Under the pieces are notes generated by a model. That model made no database searches. It was not told where the DNA came from and saw only the letters and a program-made list of their open reading frames with translations. The position numbers were made by a program, and so were the translations under genes. This document shows, piece after piece, positions 19,726-26,843 of a stretch of 55,163 nt of DNA (positions are counted from its first letter, which is position 1; each line of letters starts with the position of its first letter). Origin of the DNA: an uncultured Alphaproteobacteria bacterium (GTDB taxonomy: Bacteria; Pseudomonadota; Alphaproteobacteria; Rhizobiales; Aestuariivirgaceae); NCBI GenBank assembly GCA_937872985.1, contig CALMUW010000097.1, positions 1-55,163 on the forward strand. Reading direction: 5' to 3'.

Positions 19726-20505
19726 ATGACGGATCAGGTCAAGACAAGCCCCTTCGCGGGCGAGCGCATCGCCAAGGTGATGGCGCGCTCGGGCGTGTGT
19801 TCCAGACGCGATGCCGAGCGGCTGATCGCCGAGGGCCGCGTCTTCGTCAACGGCAGGCCGCTCACCACGGCGGCGCGCAATGTGACGGCCGAGGACGTGG
19901 TGACGGTGGATGGCAAGCCCCTGCCGCAGCAGGAGGCAACCAGGCTGTGGCGCTACCACAAGCCGGCGGGCCTCGTCGTCTCGCACAAGGATCCGCAGGG
20001 GCGGCCCACGGTCTTCGAGAAATTGCGCGAGCAATTGCCGCGCGTCGTCTCGGTGGGGCGGCTCGACATCAATACCGAGGGCCTGCTGCTGCTCACCAAC
20101 GATGGCGCGCTGGAGCGGCAGCTGGAACATCCCGCCACCGGCTGGATCCGGCGCTACCGGGTGCGGGCCTATGGTCTGGTAGACGAGGCAAAGCTGGCCG
20201 CGCTGAAGGGCGGCGTGGAGATCGAAGGCGTGCGCTATGGCCCCATCGAGGCCCGGGCCGAGCGCCAGCAGGGCGACAACACCTGGCTCACCATCGCCAT
20301 CCGCGAGGGCAAGAACCGCGAGGTGAAGAAGATCTGCGAGCATCTGGGCCTGAGGGTGAACCGCCTCATCCGGGTGAGCTTCGGCCCCTTCATGCTGGGC
20401 GAGCTGGCGCGCGGCGGCATCGAGGAAGTGCCGGCGCGGGTGATCCGCGCCTCCATCGAAGGCCACAAGAAGAAGGACCGGCCGCATGCGGATCGTCGGC
20501 GGTAG
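19726..20505 (+). CDS. 23S rRNA pseudouridine synthase, RluB/RsuA family
   Basis: A 259-residue protein with an N-terminal S4 RNA-binding domain (about 11-60: ERIAKVMARSGVCSRRDAERLI) and the RsuA-family catalytic domain, with the active-site motif GRLDINTEGLLLLTNDG at 111-127 (catalytic Asp114). RluB acts on U2605 of 23S rRNA (E. coli numbering); RluE or RsuA type specificity cannot be excluded. The basic C-terminal tail (GHKKKDRPHADRRR) overlaps the rsmD start by 20 bp. The ATG at 19726 is preferred over the farther upstream in-frame ATG, which would run through tadA. Confidence 0.92.
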   Translation: MTDQVKTSPFAGERIAKVMARSGVCSRRDAERLIAEGRVFVNGRPLTTAARNVTAEDVVTVDGKPLPQQEATRLWRYHKPAGLVVSHKDPQGRPTVFEKLREQLPRVVSVGRLDINTEGLLLLTNDGALERQLEHPATGWIRRYRVRAYGLVDEAKLAALKGGVEIEGVRYGPIEARAERQQGDNTWLTIAIREGKNREVKKICEHLGLRVNRLIRVSFGPFMLGELARGGIEEVPARVIRASIEGHKKKDRPHADRRR

Positions 20506-21040
20506 GTTCAAGGGACATGCGCTGGCCGCCCCCGCCGGATCGGCCACGCGCCCGACATCGGACCGGGTGCGCGAGGCCATGTTCAATATTCTGGTCCATG
20601 GCATGGGCGAATTCACGGTGGCGGAGGCGCGGGTGCTCGACCTCTTCGCCGGCACGGGAGCCCTGGGGCTGGAGGCGATTTCGCGGGGCGCGCGCTTCTG
20701 CCATTTCATCGACGAGGCCACGGCGGCGCGCGGCGTGATCCGGCGCAATGCCGATGCGCTGGGCGTCATCGGGCAGGCCAAGATCTGGCGGCGCGATGCG
20801 GCGCGGCTGGGGCCGTGCGCGCCATTGCCGCCCTTCGATCTCGTCTTCGCCGACCCGCCCTATGGCAAGGGCCTGGGCGAGACGGCGCTGGCCGGACTGG
20901 TGGCGGGCGGGTGGCTGGCACCGGGGGCCGTGGTGGTGCTGGAGGAAGCGGCCAAGGCCGAGGTCAAGACGCCTGAGGGCTTGAGCCTGACGGACAGCCG
21001 GGAATATGGCGACACGGTGGTGCGGTTTTACCGGGCCTGA
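20486..21040 (+). CDS. rsmD: 16S rRNA (guanine966-N2)-methyltransferase
   Basis: A 184-residue SAM-dependent methyltransferase. The N-terminus MRIVGGRFKG and RPTSDRVREAMFNIL are RsmD signatures, motif I is DLFAGTGALGLE (52-63), and the catalytic DPPY is at 123-126. It acts on G966 of 16S rRNA in the assembled small subunit. Its start lies inside the last 20 bp of the rluB gene, so the two rRNA-modification genes are coupled. The stop codon directly abuts the convergent mutL stop. Confidence 0.96.
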   Translation: MRIVGGRFKGHALAAPAGSATRPTSDRVREAMFNILVHGMGEFTVAEARVLDLFAGTGALGLEAISRGARFCHFIDEATAARGVIRRNADALGVIGQAKIWRRDAARLGPCAPLPPFDLVFADPPYGKGLGETALAGLVAGGWLAPGAVVVLEEAAKAEVKTPEGLSLTDSREYGDTVVRFYRA

Positions 21041-22816
21041 TCAGCGGCGGCCGAAGAGGCGCTCGATGTCGCCGAGCTTCAGTTCGATGTAGGTGGGGCG
21101 ACCGTGATTGCACTGGCCGGCGTTGGGGGTCACTTCCATCTCGCGCAGCAGCGCATTCATTTCCTCAGGCCGCAAGGCGCGGCCCGCCCGCACCGAACGG
21201 TGACAGGCCATGGTGGAGAGAATGGCGTTGACCTTCTCCGTCACGGCTGAGGTCGTGTCGAGTTCGGCGAGATCGTCGGCGATGTCCTTGAGCAGGCCCG
21301 CCATGTCGGCGTGCCCCAGGGCAGCGGGCACCTCGCGCACCACCAGTGTGTCGTCGCCGAAACCGTCGATCACCAATCCGGCCTGAGCCAGAAGATCGCC
21401 CGCCCCCAGAAGCCGCGCCGTTTCGATGGGCGGCAGGGACACAACATCCGGCACCAGCAGCGGCTGGGTGATGACGCCCCGGCCCGCCCGTTCGCGCTTC
21501 AGCCGCTCATAGGTCAGGCGCTCATGGGCGGCGTGCTGGTCCACCAACATCAGGCCATGGGAAGTCTGGGTGAGAATGTAGGAGGTGTGCAACTGGGCGA
21601 TGGCGACGCCAAGGGGATAATCCTCGGCGGCGGCGAGCGGTTCGGCGGGGCTGCGCTTTTCCGGCGGCAGCCCGGCATCAAACATATGCTGGGCGCGTTC
21701 GGCGAAGGCTTCCATCCCGCCCGCCTCGGCCTGTGGCGAGACGTATCCGCCCCAGCGCGGCGGCGGGGCGGCGGGGCGAAAACCCCCGGCAAAGCTGCGG
21801 GCGGTGGCGCTGGACAGCGCGCTGTCCGCCTGCGCGGCGGGCTGGGCCAGAGCCGCGCGGATGGCCTTGACGATCAGCGCCCGGACGAAACCGGAATCGC
21901 GGAAGCGCACCTCGGCCTTGGCGGGATGGACGTTGACATCCACCCGGGTGGGATCACAGGTGAGAAACAGCACCACGGCGGGAAAGCGCCCGCGCATCAT
22001 CAGGTCGGCATAGGCGCCGCGAATGGCGCCGCTCACCAGCTTGTCCCTCACCGGGCGGCCATTGACGAAGGAATATTGCTGTGTCCCCTGAGCGCGCGAG
22101 AAGGTGGGGAGCGAGGCATAGCCTTCCACCACCACATCTTCGGCGGCATGATGGACGGCGACACTGGAGGCCATGAAATCGGGGCCCATGATGCGGGCCA
22201 CGCGGGCTTCCGCCGTTTCGCCCGGCGGGCAGTCGATGAGGCGGCGGTCCTCGGTCACGAAGGTGAAGCCGATGGCCGGGTGGGCCAATGCCAGACGCCG
22301 GATCACCTCTGCGGCTTCCGCCGTTTCGGCCCGGTCGGTCTTGAGGAATTTCAGGCGCGCGGGCGTGGCGTAGAACAGGTCGGTCACTTCGATGTCGGTG
22401 CCTTGCGCCAGGGTGGCGGGCTTCAGCGCGGCGGTGACACCGCCCGTCACGGCGATGCTGTGGGCAGTGTCGCCCGCCATGCGCGAAGTGATGGCAAGAC
22501 GCGCCGCCGCACCGATGGAGGGCAGAGCCTCACCGCGAAATCCCAGCGTGGCGATGTGGATCAGGTCATCGTCGGCGAGCTTGGAGGTGGCGTGGCGCTC
22601 CACCGCGAGGGCCAGATCAGCGGCGGCCATGCCGGAGCCGTTGTCGGTGACGCGGATCAGGGTCTTGCCGCCGCCGTGAAAGATCACGTCGATGCGGGTC
22701 GCCCCTGCGTCAATGGCATTTTCGGCCAGTTCCTTCACCACGCTGGCGGGGCGCTCGATGACCTCGCCCGCCGCGATGCGGTTGATGGTGCCTTCGCTGA
22801 GGCGGTGGATTCGCAT
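21041..22816 (-). CDS. mutL: DNA mismatch repair protein MutL
   Basis: A 591-residue GHKL ATPase linking MutS recognition to strand incision. The N-terminal ATP site shows VVKELAENAIDAGAT, DNGSGM and TLGFRGEALPSI. The C-terminal domain retains the endonuclease motif in DQHAAHERLTYER (D-Q-H-A-x2-E-x4-E) and the late GQCNHGRPTYIEL metal motif. This MutL should therefore be a nicking enzyme, as in bacteria without MutH. A proline/alanine linker joins the domains (about residues 335-400). Only 12 bp separate the start codon from a hairpin repeat, and no clear Shine-Dalgarno is visible, so initiation may be weak or structured. Confidence 0.97.
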   Translation of the reverse strand: MRIHRLSEGTINRIAAGEVIERPASVVKELAENAIDAGATRIDVIFHGGGKTLIRVTDNGSGMAAADLALAVERHATSKLADDDLIHIATLGFRGEALPSIGAAARLAITSRMAGDTAHSIAVTGGVTAALKPATLAQGTDIEVTDLFYATPARLKFLKTDRAETAEAAEVIRRLALAHPAIGFTFVTEDRRLIDCPPGETAEARVARIMGPDFMASSVAVHHAAEDVVVEGYASLPTFSRAQGTQQYSFVNGRPVRDKLVSGAIRGAYADLMMRGRFPAVVLFLTCDPTRVDVNVHPAKAEVRFRDSGFVRALIVKAIRAALAQPAAQADSALSSATARSFAGGFRPAAPPPRWGGYVSPQAEAGGMEAFAERAQHMFDAGLPPEKRSPAEPLAAAEDYPLGVAIAQLHTSYILTQTSHGLMLVDQHAAHERLTYERLKRERAGRGVITQPLLVPDVVSLPPIETARLLGAGDLLAQAGLVIDGFGDDTLVVREVPAALGHADMAGLLKDIADDLAELDTTSAVTEKVNAILSTMACHRSVRAGRALRPEEMNALLREMEVTPNAGQCNHGRPTYIELKLGDIERLFGRR

Positions 22817-22828
22817 GGGGACGTTTCT

Positions 22829-22930
22829 AGAGCAACCTGACTTTTGATGGAATCAGCAAAAGTCAGACAAGGTGCTCGTCATCAATAAGTTAGAGCGGTG
22901 GCTTTGATGCCATCAAAGCCAAATCCGCTC
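22829..22930 (+). repeat. Dispersed double-hairpin repeat, copy 1
   Basis: A 102-bp non-coding repeat between the M16 peptidase gene and mutL. It folds as two hairpins. The first has a perfect 10-bp stem CTGACTTTTG (22837-22846) with CAAAAGTCAG (22857-22866). The second has GGCTTTGATG with CATCAAAGCC (22900-22920), extended by GAGCGG/CCGCTC. The reverse complement of 29939-30041 matches it over nearly its whole length. It probably is a genome-wide intergenic element. Confidence 0.85.
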
Positions 22931-22965
22931 GCGACGGGATCAGCCCGCCCCTCAACCCGATGCCG

Positions 22966-24279
22966 TCACAGACCCTTGGGCCGCCCCACCACGGACAGCA
23001 GCAACTGGTCGGGGTGGAGCAGACGCTTCGCCTGTTCCTTCACCTGATCCATGGTGACGGCCTCCACCAGGCTGTTGCGCCGGTTGATGTAGTCGATGCC
23101 GAGATTGTCCTGCTGGATGGCGAGAAGCTGGGCGGCGATCTTGGCATTGGAGTCGAACCGCAGGGCATAGGAGCCGGTGAGATAGGTCTTGGCCTGATCC
23201 AGTTCCTGCTGGGTGGGGCCGTCCTGGGCCATGCGCGCCAACTCCTGACGCACCAGGGCCATGGCCTCGCCCGCCTTTTCGTTGCGGGTGGAAAAGGATC
23301 CGATGAAGTAGCCGGCGCGGCGGAGCGGCAGGAGTCCCGTGTCGATGCCATAGGTGAGGCCGTTTTTCTCGCGCACCACGGTGGAGAGGCGTGACCCCAG
23401 GCCGCTGCCGCCGAGAATCTGGTTCATGACATAGGCCGGAATGAAGTCCTGATCCTTGCGCAACAGGCCAGGGCCGCCGAAGAGGATGAGGCTTTGCGGC
23501 ATGTCCATGCCGATGAGCTTGAGGGCGGGTCCGCTGGCCACGGTCGCCTCCGGCGGTGGCGCAGGCGGCTCGGTGTCCGGGAGCGAGCCAAAGGCCTCGT
23601 CCAGCTTCTGGCCAAGGGTGGCGGCGTCAATGTCGCCGACCACGGAAATCAGCATGCCCCTGCGGGTGAAGAGACGCTGATGGGCGGCGCGCAGGTCAGC
23701 CGTGGTCATGGCCTGGATGGTGGCTTCGGTGCCATGGTCATTGCGGGCGTAGGGATGGCCGGGCAAAGCCATGGCGGTGAATTGCAGCGAGGCGAGCCGA
23801 CCCGGATCCTTGCCTTCATCACGCACGCTGGTGAGGAATTGCTGGCGCACCCGCTCCATGGGTTCCTCGGCAAAATGCGGCGCGGTGACCGCCGCCTTGA
23901 GCAGTGCGAAGGCGGCATCGCGGTTGCGCGACAGAGTCTGGAAGGAGCCGGTGAAACGGTCCTGGTCATCGTCGAAGGAAAGCTTCATGCCCAGTTCGTC
24001 GCGCCGGGCCTGAAAGGTGGGGCTGTCCATGTCGGCGGCCCCTTCATCCAGCATGCCGGTGAGGTAATGGGCCGCACCCTCCTTGCCCGCGGGGTCGGAG
24101 GCGGAGCCCCCGGCGAAGGCGAAATTCATGGCGATGAGGGGAATGGTGTGGTCCTCCACCAGCCAGGCGGTGAGACCGGACTTGGTGGTGACCGCCTGAA
24201 TGGTGACGGCGGCGGCGGGGAGAATGAACAGCGGCAGCAGCAGGACCGGCAGCACACGGCGCAACAGGGATTTCAGCAT
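22966..24279 (-). CDS. M16 family peptidase homologue lacking the zinc site
   Basis: A 437-residue secreted protein with a signal peptide (MLKSLLRRVLPVLLLPLFIL, then PAAA) and the two-domain M16 fold. Where active M16 peptidases have HxxEH, this protein reads HYLTG (in AAHYLTGMLDEGA), so the catalytic Glu and second zinc His are missing. The C-terminal half keeps the Arg/Tyr pair region (REKNGLTYGI). In such gene pairs one subunit is catalytic and the other supports substrate binding, as in processing-peptidase-like heterodimers. It begins 7 bp after the active M16 gene, so they are one operon and probably a periplasmic heterodimer (inference). Confidence 0.92.
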   Translation of the reverse strand: MLKSLLRRVLPVLLLPLFILPAAAVTIQAVTTKSGLTAWLVEDHTIPLIAMNFAFAGGSASDPAGKEGAAHYLTGMLDEGAADMDSPTFQARRDELGMKLSFDDDQDRFTGSFQTLSRNRDAAFALLKAAVTAPHFAEEPMERVRQQFLTSVRDEGKDPGRLASLQFTAMALPGHPYARNDHGTEATIQAMTTADLRAAHQRLFTRRGMLISVVGDIDAATLGQKLDEAFGSLPDTEPPAPPPEATVASGPALKLIGMDMPQSLILFGGPGLLRKDQDFIPAYVMNQILGGSGLGSRLSTVVREKNGLTYGIDTGLLPLRRAGYFIGSFSTRNEKAGEAMALVRQELARMAQDGPTQQELDQAKTYLTGSYALRFDSNAKIAAQLLAIQQDNLGIDYINRRNSLVEAVTMDQVKEQAKRLLHPDQLLLSVVGRPKGL

Positions 24280-24286
24280 GGCAACC

Positions 24287-25627
24287 TCAGGGCGCGGGCT
24301 TGGGGGACAGGGTGGCGGTGACCGAGCGCTCGGGCTTCAGCGTGGCGGCGGCAGCGGCCTTCACATCTTCGCTGCTGACCTTGGCGATGCGCTCATCCCA
24401 GCCCTTGATGTCGGAAATGCTCGACCCCGTGGTCAGCCCGGCACCGAACATGCGGGCCAGGGCAAACTGGCTGTCGAGGGCATAGACATTGGCATCGAGG
24501 ATGCGCTGCCTGGCCTTGGCCAGTTCATCCGCCGTGGGGCCGTCGCGGCTGATGCGCGCGATTTCGGCATCGATGGCCGACTCGATGGTGGCAAGGCTGG
24601 CGCCATTGGCGGGCGAGACGGCAAGGGCGAAGGTGCCATAGTCCAGCGCCTCGCCGGAATACCAGGCCCCCGCCGCAGAGGCGATCTTCTGCTTCACCAC
24701 CAGTTCCTTGTAGAGGCGGCCCTGGGAACCGCCGCCCAGGATTTCGGCCAACACGTCAAGCGCCTCCGACTCCAGTCCGGGGTCGCGGCCTGCCGCCACG
24801 GCGAGATAGGAGCGCTGGAAGGAGGGCGTGGCGGCGCGGCTGTCGGTCATGATCACGCGGCGCGCGGCAATGGGGTCCGGCTCGGGCGTGCGCAGCCGCT
24901 CGCTGGGGATGAAGGTGTTTTTGAGCGGGCCATAGTTCTTTTCCGCCAGACGCTTCACTTCTTCCGCCGTCACATCGCCCGCCACCACCAGAATGGCATT
25001 GGCCGGGGTGTAATGGGCACGATAGAAATCGAGCGCATCCTGACCGGTCAGCCGGGTCACCTCGGACATCCAGCCGACGATGGGGCGGCCATAGGGATGG
25101 GCGGTATACATGGCGGCCGAGACCTGCTCCACCAGCAGGCGGCCCGGATCATTTTCGGTGGTCTGGCGGCGCTCCTCCACCACCACGTCGCGCTCTGGCT
25201 TCACCACGGCATCGGTGAGGGTGAGGTTCTGCATGCGGTCGGCTTCCAGCGCCATCATGGTGTCGAGGCGGTTGGCGGCCACGCGCTGGTAATAGGCGGT
25301 GTAGTCGGTGCTGGTGAAGGCGTTGTCGTCGCCGCCGTTGATCTGGACGATGCGGTTGAATTCACCCTCGGGATGGGTCGGCGTGCCCTTGAACATCAGG
25401 TGTTCAAAAAAATGGGCGAGGCCCGACTTGCCGGACTGTTCGTCGGCCGCGCCGACGCGATACCAGACCATGTGGGTGACCACCGGGGCGCGGTGGTCGG
25501 GAATGACCACCACCTCCATGCCGTTGGCCAATTTGAAATCACTCACCTCGACATTGAGGGCGCGGACCGGCGTGGCAAGCGCCAGGGCAGCGGCGGCGAC
25601 GGAGATCAGAAAGCGGAAACGGGTCAT
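24287..25627 (-). CDS. M16 family zinc peptidase (catalytic subunit)
   Basis: A 446-residue insulinase-family peptidase with a signal peptide (about residues 1-24, MTRFRFLISVAAAALALATP). The inverted zinc motif HFFEH is at 72-76, and the third ligand Glu lies near 151-152 in DVVVEERRQ. The downstream Arg-Tyr type region GSQGRLYKELV is present. It should be periplasmic and degrade peptides or partly folded proteins. The frame is open 28 codons further upstream, but the ATG at 25627 gives the clean signal peptide. It is followed 7 bp later by the zinc-less partner and lies downstream of ileS-lspA-lipoprotein. Confidence 0.94.
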   Translation of the reverse strand: MTRFRFLISVAAAALALATPVRALNVEVSDFKLANGMEVVVIPDHRAPVVTHMVWYRVGAADEQSGKSGLAHFFEHLMFKGTPTHPEGEFNRIVQINGGDDNAFTSTDYTAYYQRVAANRLDTMMALEADRMQNLTLTDAVVKPERDVVVEERRQTTENDPGRLLVEQVSAAMYTAHPYGRPIVGWMSEVTRLTGQDALDFYRAHYTPANAILVVAGDVTAEEVKRLAEKNYGPLKNTFIPSERLRTPEPDPIAARRVIMTDSRAATPSFQRSYLAVAAGRDPGLESEALDVLAEILGGGSQGRLYKELVVKQKIASAAGAWYSGEALDYGTFALAVSPANGASLATIESAIDAEIARISRDGPTADELAKARQRILDANVYALDSQFALARMFGAGLTTGSSISDIKGWDERIAKVSSEDVKAAAAATLKPERSVTATLSPKPAP

Positions 25628-25726
25628 GCGGCATCCGTGGCTGAGGGCAATGCGGAATTGAGGGCGAACATGGGTTTCACCGGCGCCGAACGCCAGTGAA
25701 TTTCCTGTCATGGTGAAGGCGCAGGA

Positions 25727-26302
25727 TCAATCGTTGCGGAAGACATTGCCGATGTTGAAGATGGTGCCGTAACCGGGGTTCTGCTGCTGCTTGCGCAGTT
25801 TCATGGCGGCGGCCAGTTCCTCATTCATCTCGGCCTGGGTCTTGGGCGTGCCATCAGCCTTGGTGGGCGAGATGCCATATTCGGCATAGGTCGCCTGGGT
25901 GATGGGCTTCTTTTCCTTGAGCGTGATATCGTCGGCCCCGGCCACATAATTGGCGGGGTAGCGGCTCTTGGGCTTCTGCTGCGTGACGGGGGTGACTGGC
26001 GCGGGAGCCGGGGCCGGCGTTGCGGCATAGGTCTGGGGGGTAGCCGCATAGGGATCAGTGGGCGGGGCCGCCGACACGGGCGGCGTTGCGGCATAGGTCC
26101 TGGGGGCAGCGGCAGGCGGCGGTGCCCCGGTTCCGGGGGCGCGCAACTGCATGTCCGGCGGCATGGAAAGCTGATTGCCGACGACGGCATTGTCCTGCGG
26201 GCCAGTGGTCTTGGCACCAAGCGCATTCAGCACCCGCGATTCAGAGCAGCCTGCCAGAAGGAAGACAGCCAACAGGCTCAGGGTGGCAGTTTTTGCGGTC
26301 AT
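25727..26302 (-). CDS. DUF3035-type lipoprotein with Pro/Ala-rich linker
   Basis: A 191-residue lipoprotein. The signal peptide ends in the lipobox LLAGC, which predicts lipidation and membrane anchoring. A long proline/alanine-rich region (about 60-115) contains three YAATP units, and a charged C-terminal region ends in NPGYGTIFNIGNVFRND. The position directly downstream of lspA, the signal peptidase that would process it, and upstream of the M16 pair matches the DUF3035 family of alphaproteobacteria. Its function is unknown. An in-frame upstream extension through the lspA gene is rejected because it would bury the lipobox. Confidence 0.85.
   Translation of the reverse strand: MTAKTATLSLLAVFLLAGCSESRVLNALGAKTTGPQDNAVVGNQLSMPPDMQLRAPGTGAPPPAAAPRTYAATPPVSAAPPTDPYAATPQTYAATPAPAPAPVTPVTQQKPKSRYPANYVAGADDITLKEKKPITQATYAEYGISPTKADGTPKTQAEMNEELAAAMKLRKQQQNPGYGTIFNIGNVFRND
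26016..26099. repeat. Internal direct repeat in the lipoprotein linker
   Basis: An 18-bp sequence (GGCGTTGCGGCATAGGTC) occurs identically at 26016-26033 and 26082-26099, 66 bp apart, with a diverged copy between them. It encodes the repeated TYAATP linker unit and is a likely site of length variation by slippage. Confidence 0.8.
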
Positions 26303-26360
26303 GGCAATGGTCCCGTGTTTGGCAGGCAATCTGGGCGGAGAATCCGGCAAATCCAAGGCT

Positions 26361-26843
26361 TCAGGCCGCCCGGCCCTGGCGCAGGGATTCATAGAGCAGC
26401 AGGGCCACGCCCGCAACGATGGCGACATCGGCGATATTGAAGACATACCAGCTCCAGTCGCCCCAGTGGAGATGGAAGAAATCCGCCACCGCGCCCCGGA
26501 GCGCCCGGTCGAGTGCATTGCCCAGCGCGCCGCCAATGACGAGGCCCAGGGCCGCCGCCGTCAGCACCCTCGGGCTCTGCGCCGCCCAGCGCCAGAGAAA
26601 GGCGGAAATGATCAGGCTGGCCGCCACCAGCAGGCCCTGCATGTGGGTGGCGAGCAGGCCATAGGAGACGCCCCGGTTCCAGACCATGACAAGATCGAAG
26701 AAGGGCGTGAGCGCCACCGCGCCCCTGCCCGCGATGTCATAGACGTTGAGCATCCACCACTTGTGGGCCTGATCGGCCACAAAGACGAGCGCGGCCAGAC
26801 CCAGAACCAGCGGCGACAGGGGGCCCCAGAGGGAAAGGCGCAT
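26361..26843 (-). CDS. lspA: Lipoprotein signal peptidase (signal peptidase II)
   Basis: A 160-residue inner-membrane aspartic peptidase with four predicted helices that removes signal peptides from prolipoproteins. The two catalytic aspartates are visible: Asp121 in RGAVADFFHLHW and Asp139 in VFNIADVAI. NRGVSYGLL and GGALGNALDR are also family motifs. The start MRLSLWGP (26843) shares one base with the ileS stop (TGATG), so it is translationally coupled to ileS. A lipoprotein gene follows 58 bp downstream. Confidence 0.96.
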   Translation of the reverse strand: MRLSLWGPLSPLVLGLAALVFVADQAHKWWMLNVYDIAGRGAVALTPFFDLVMVWNRGVSYGLLATHMQGLLVAASLIISAFLWRWAAQSPRVLTAAALGLVIGGALGNALDRALRGAVADFFHLHWGDWSWYVFNIADVAIVAGVALLLYESLRQGRAA

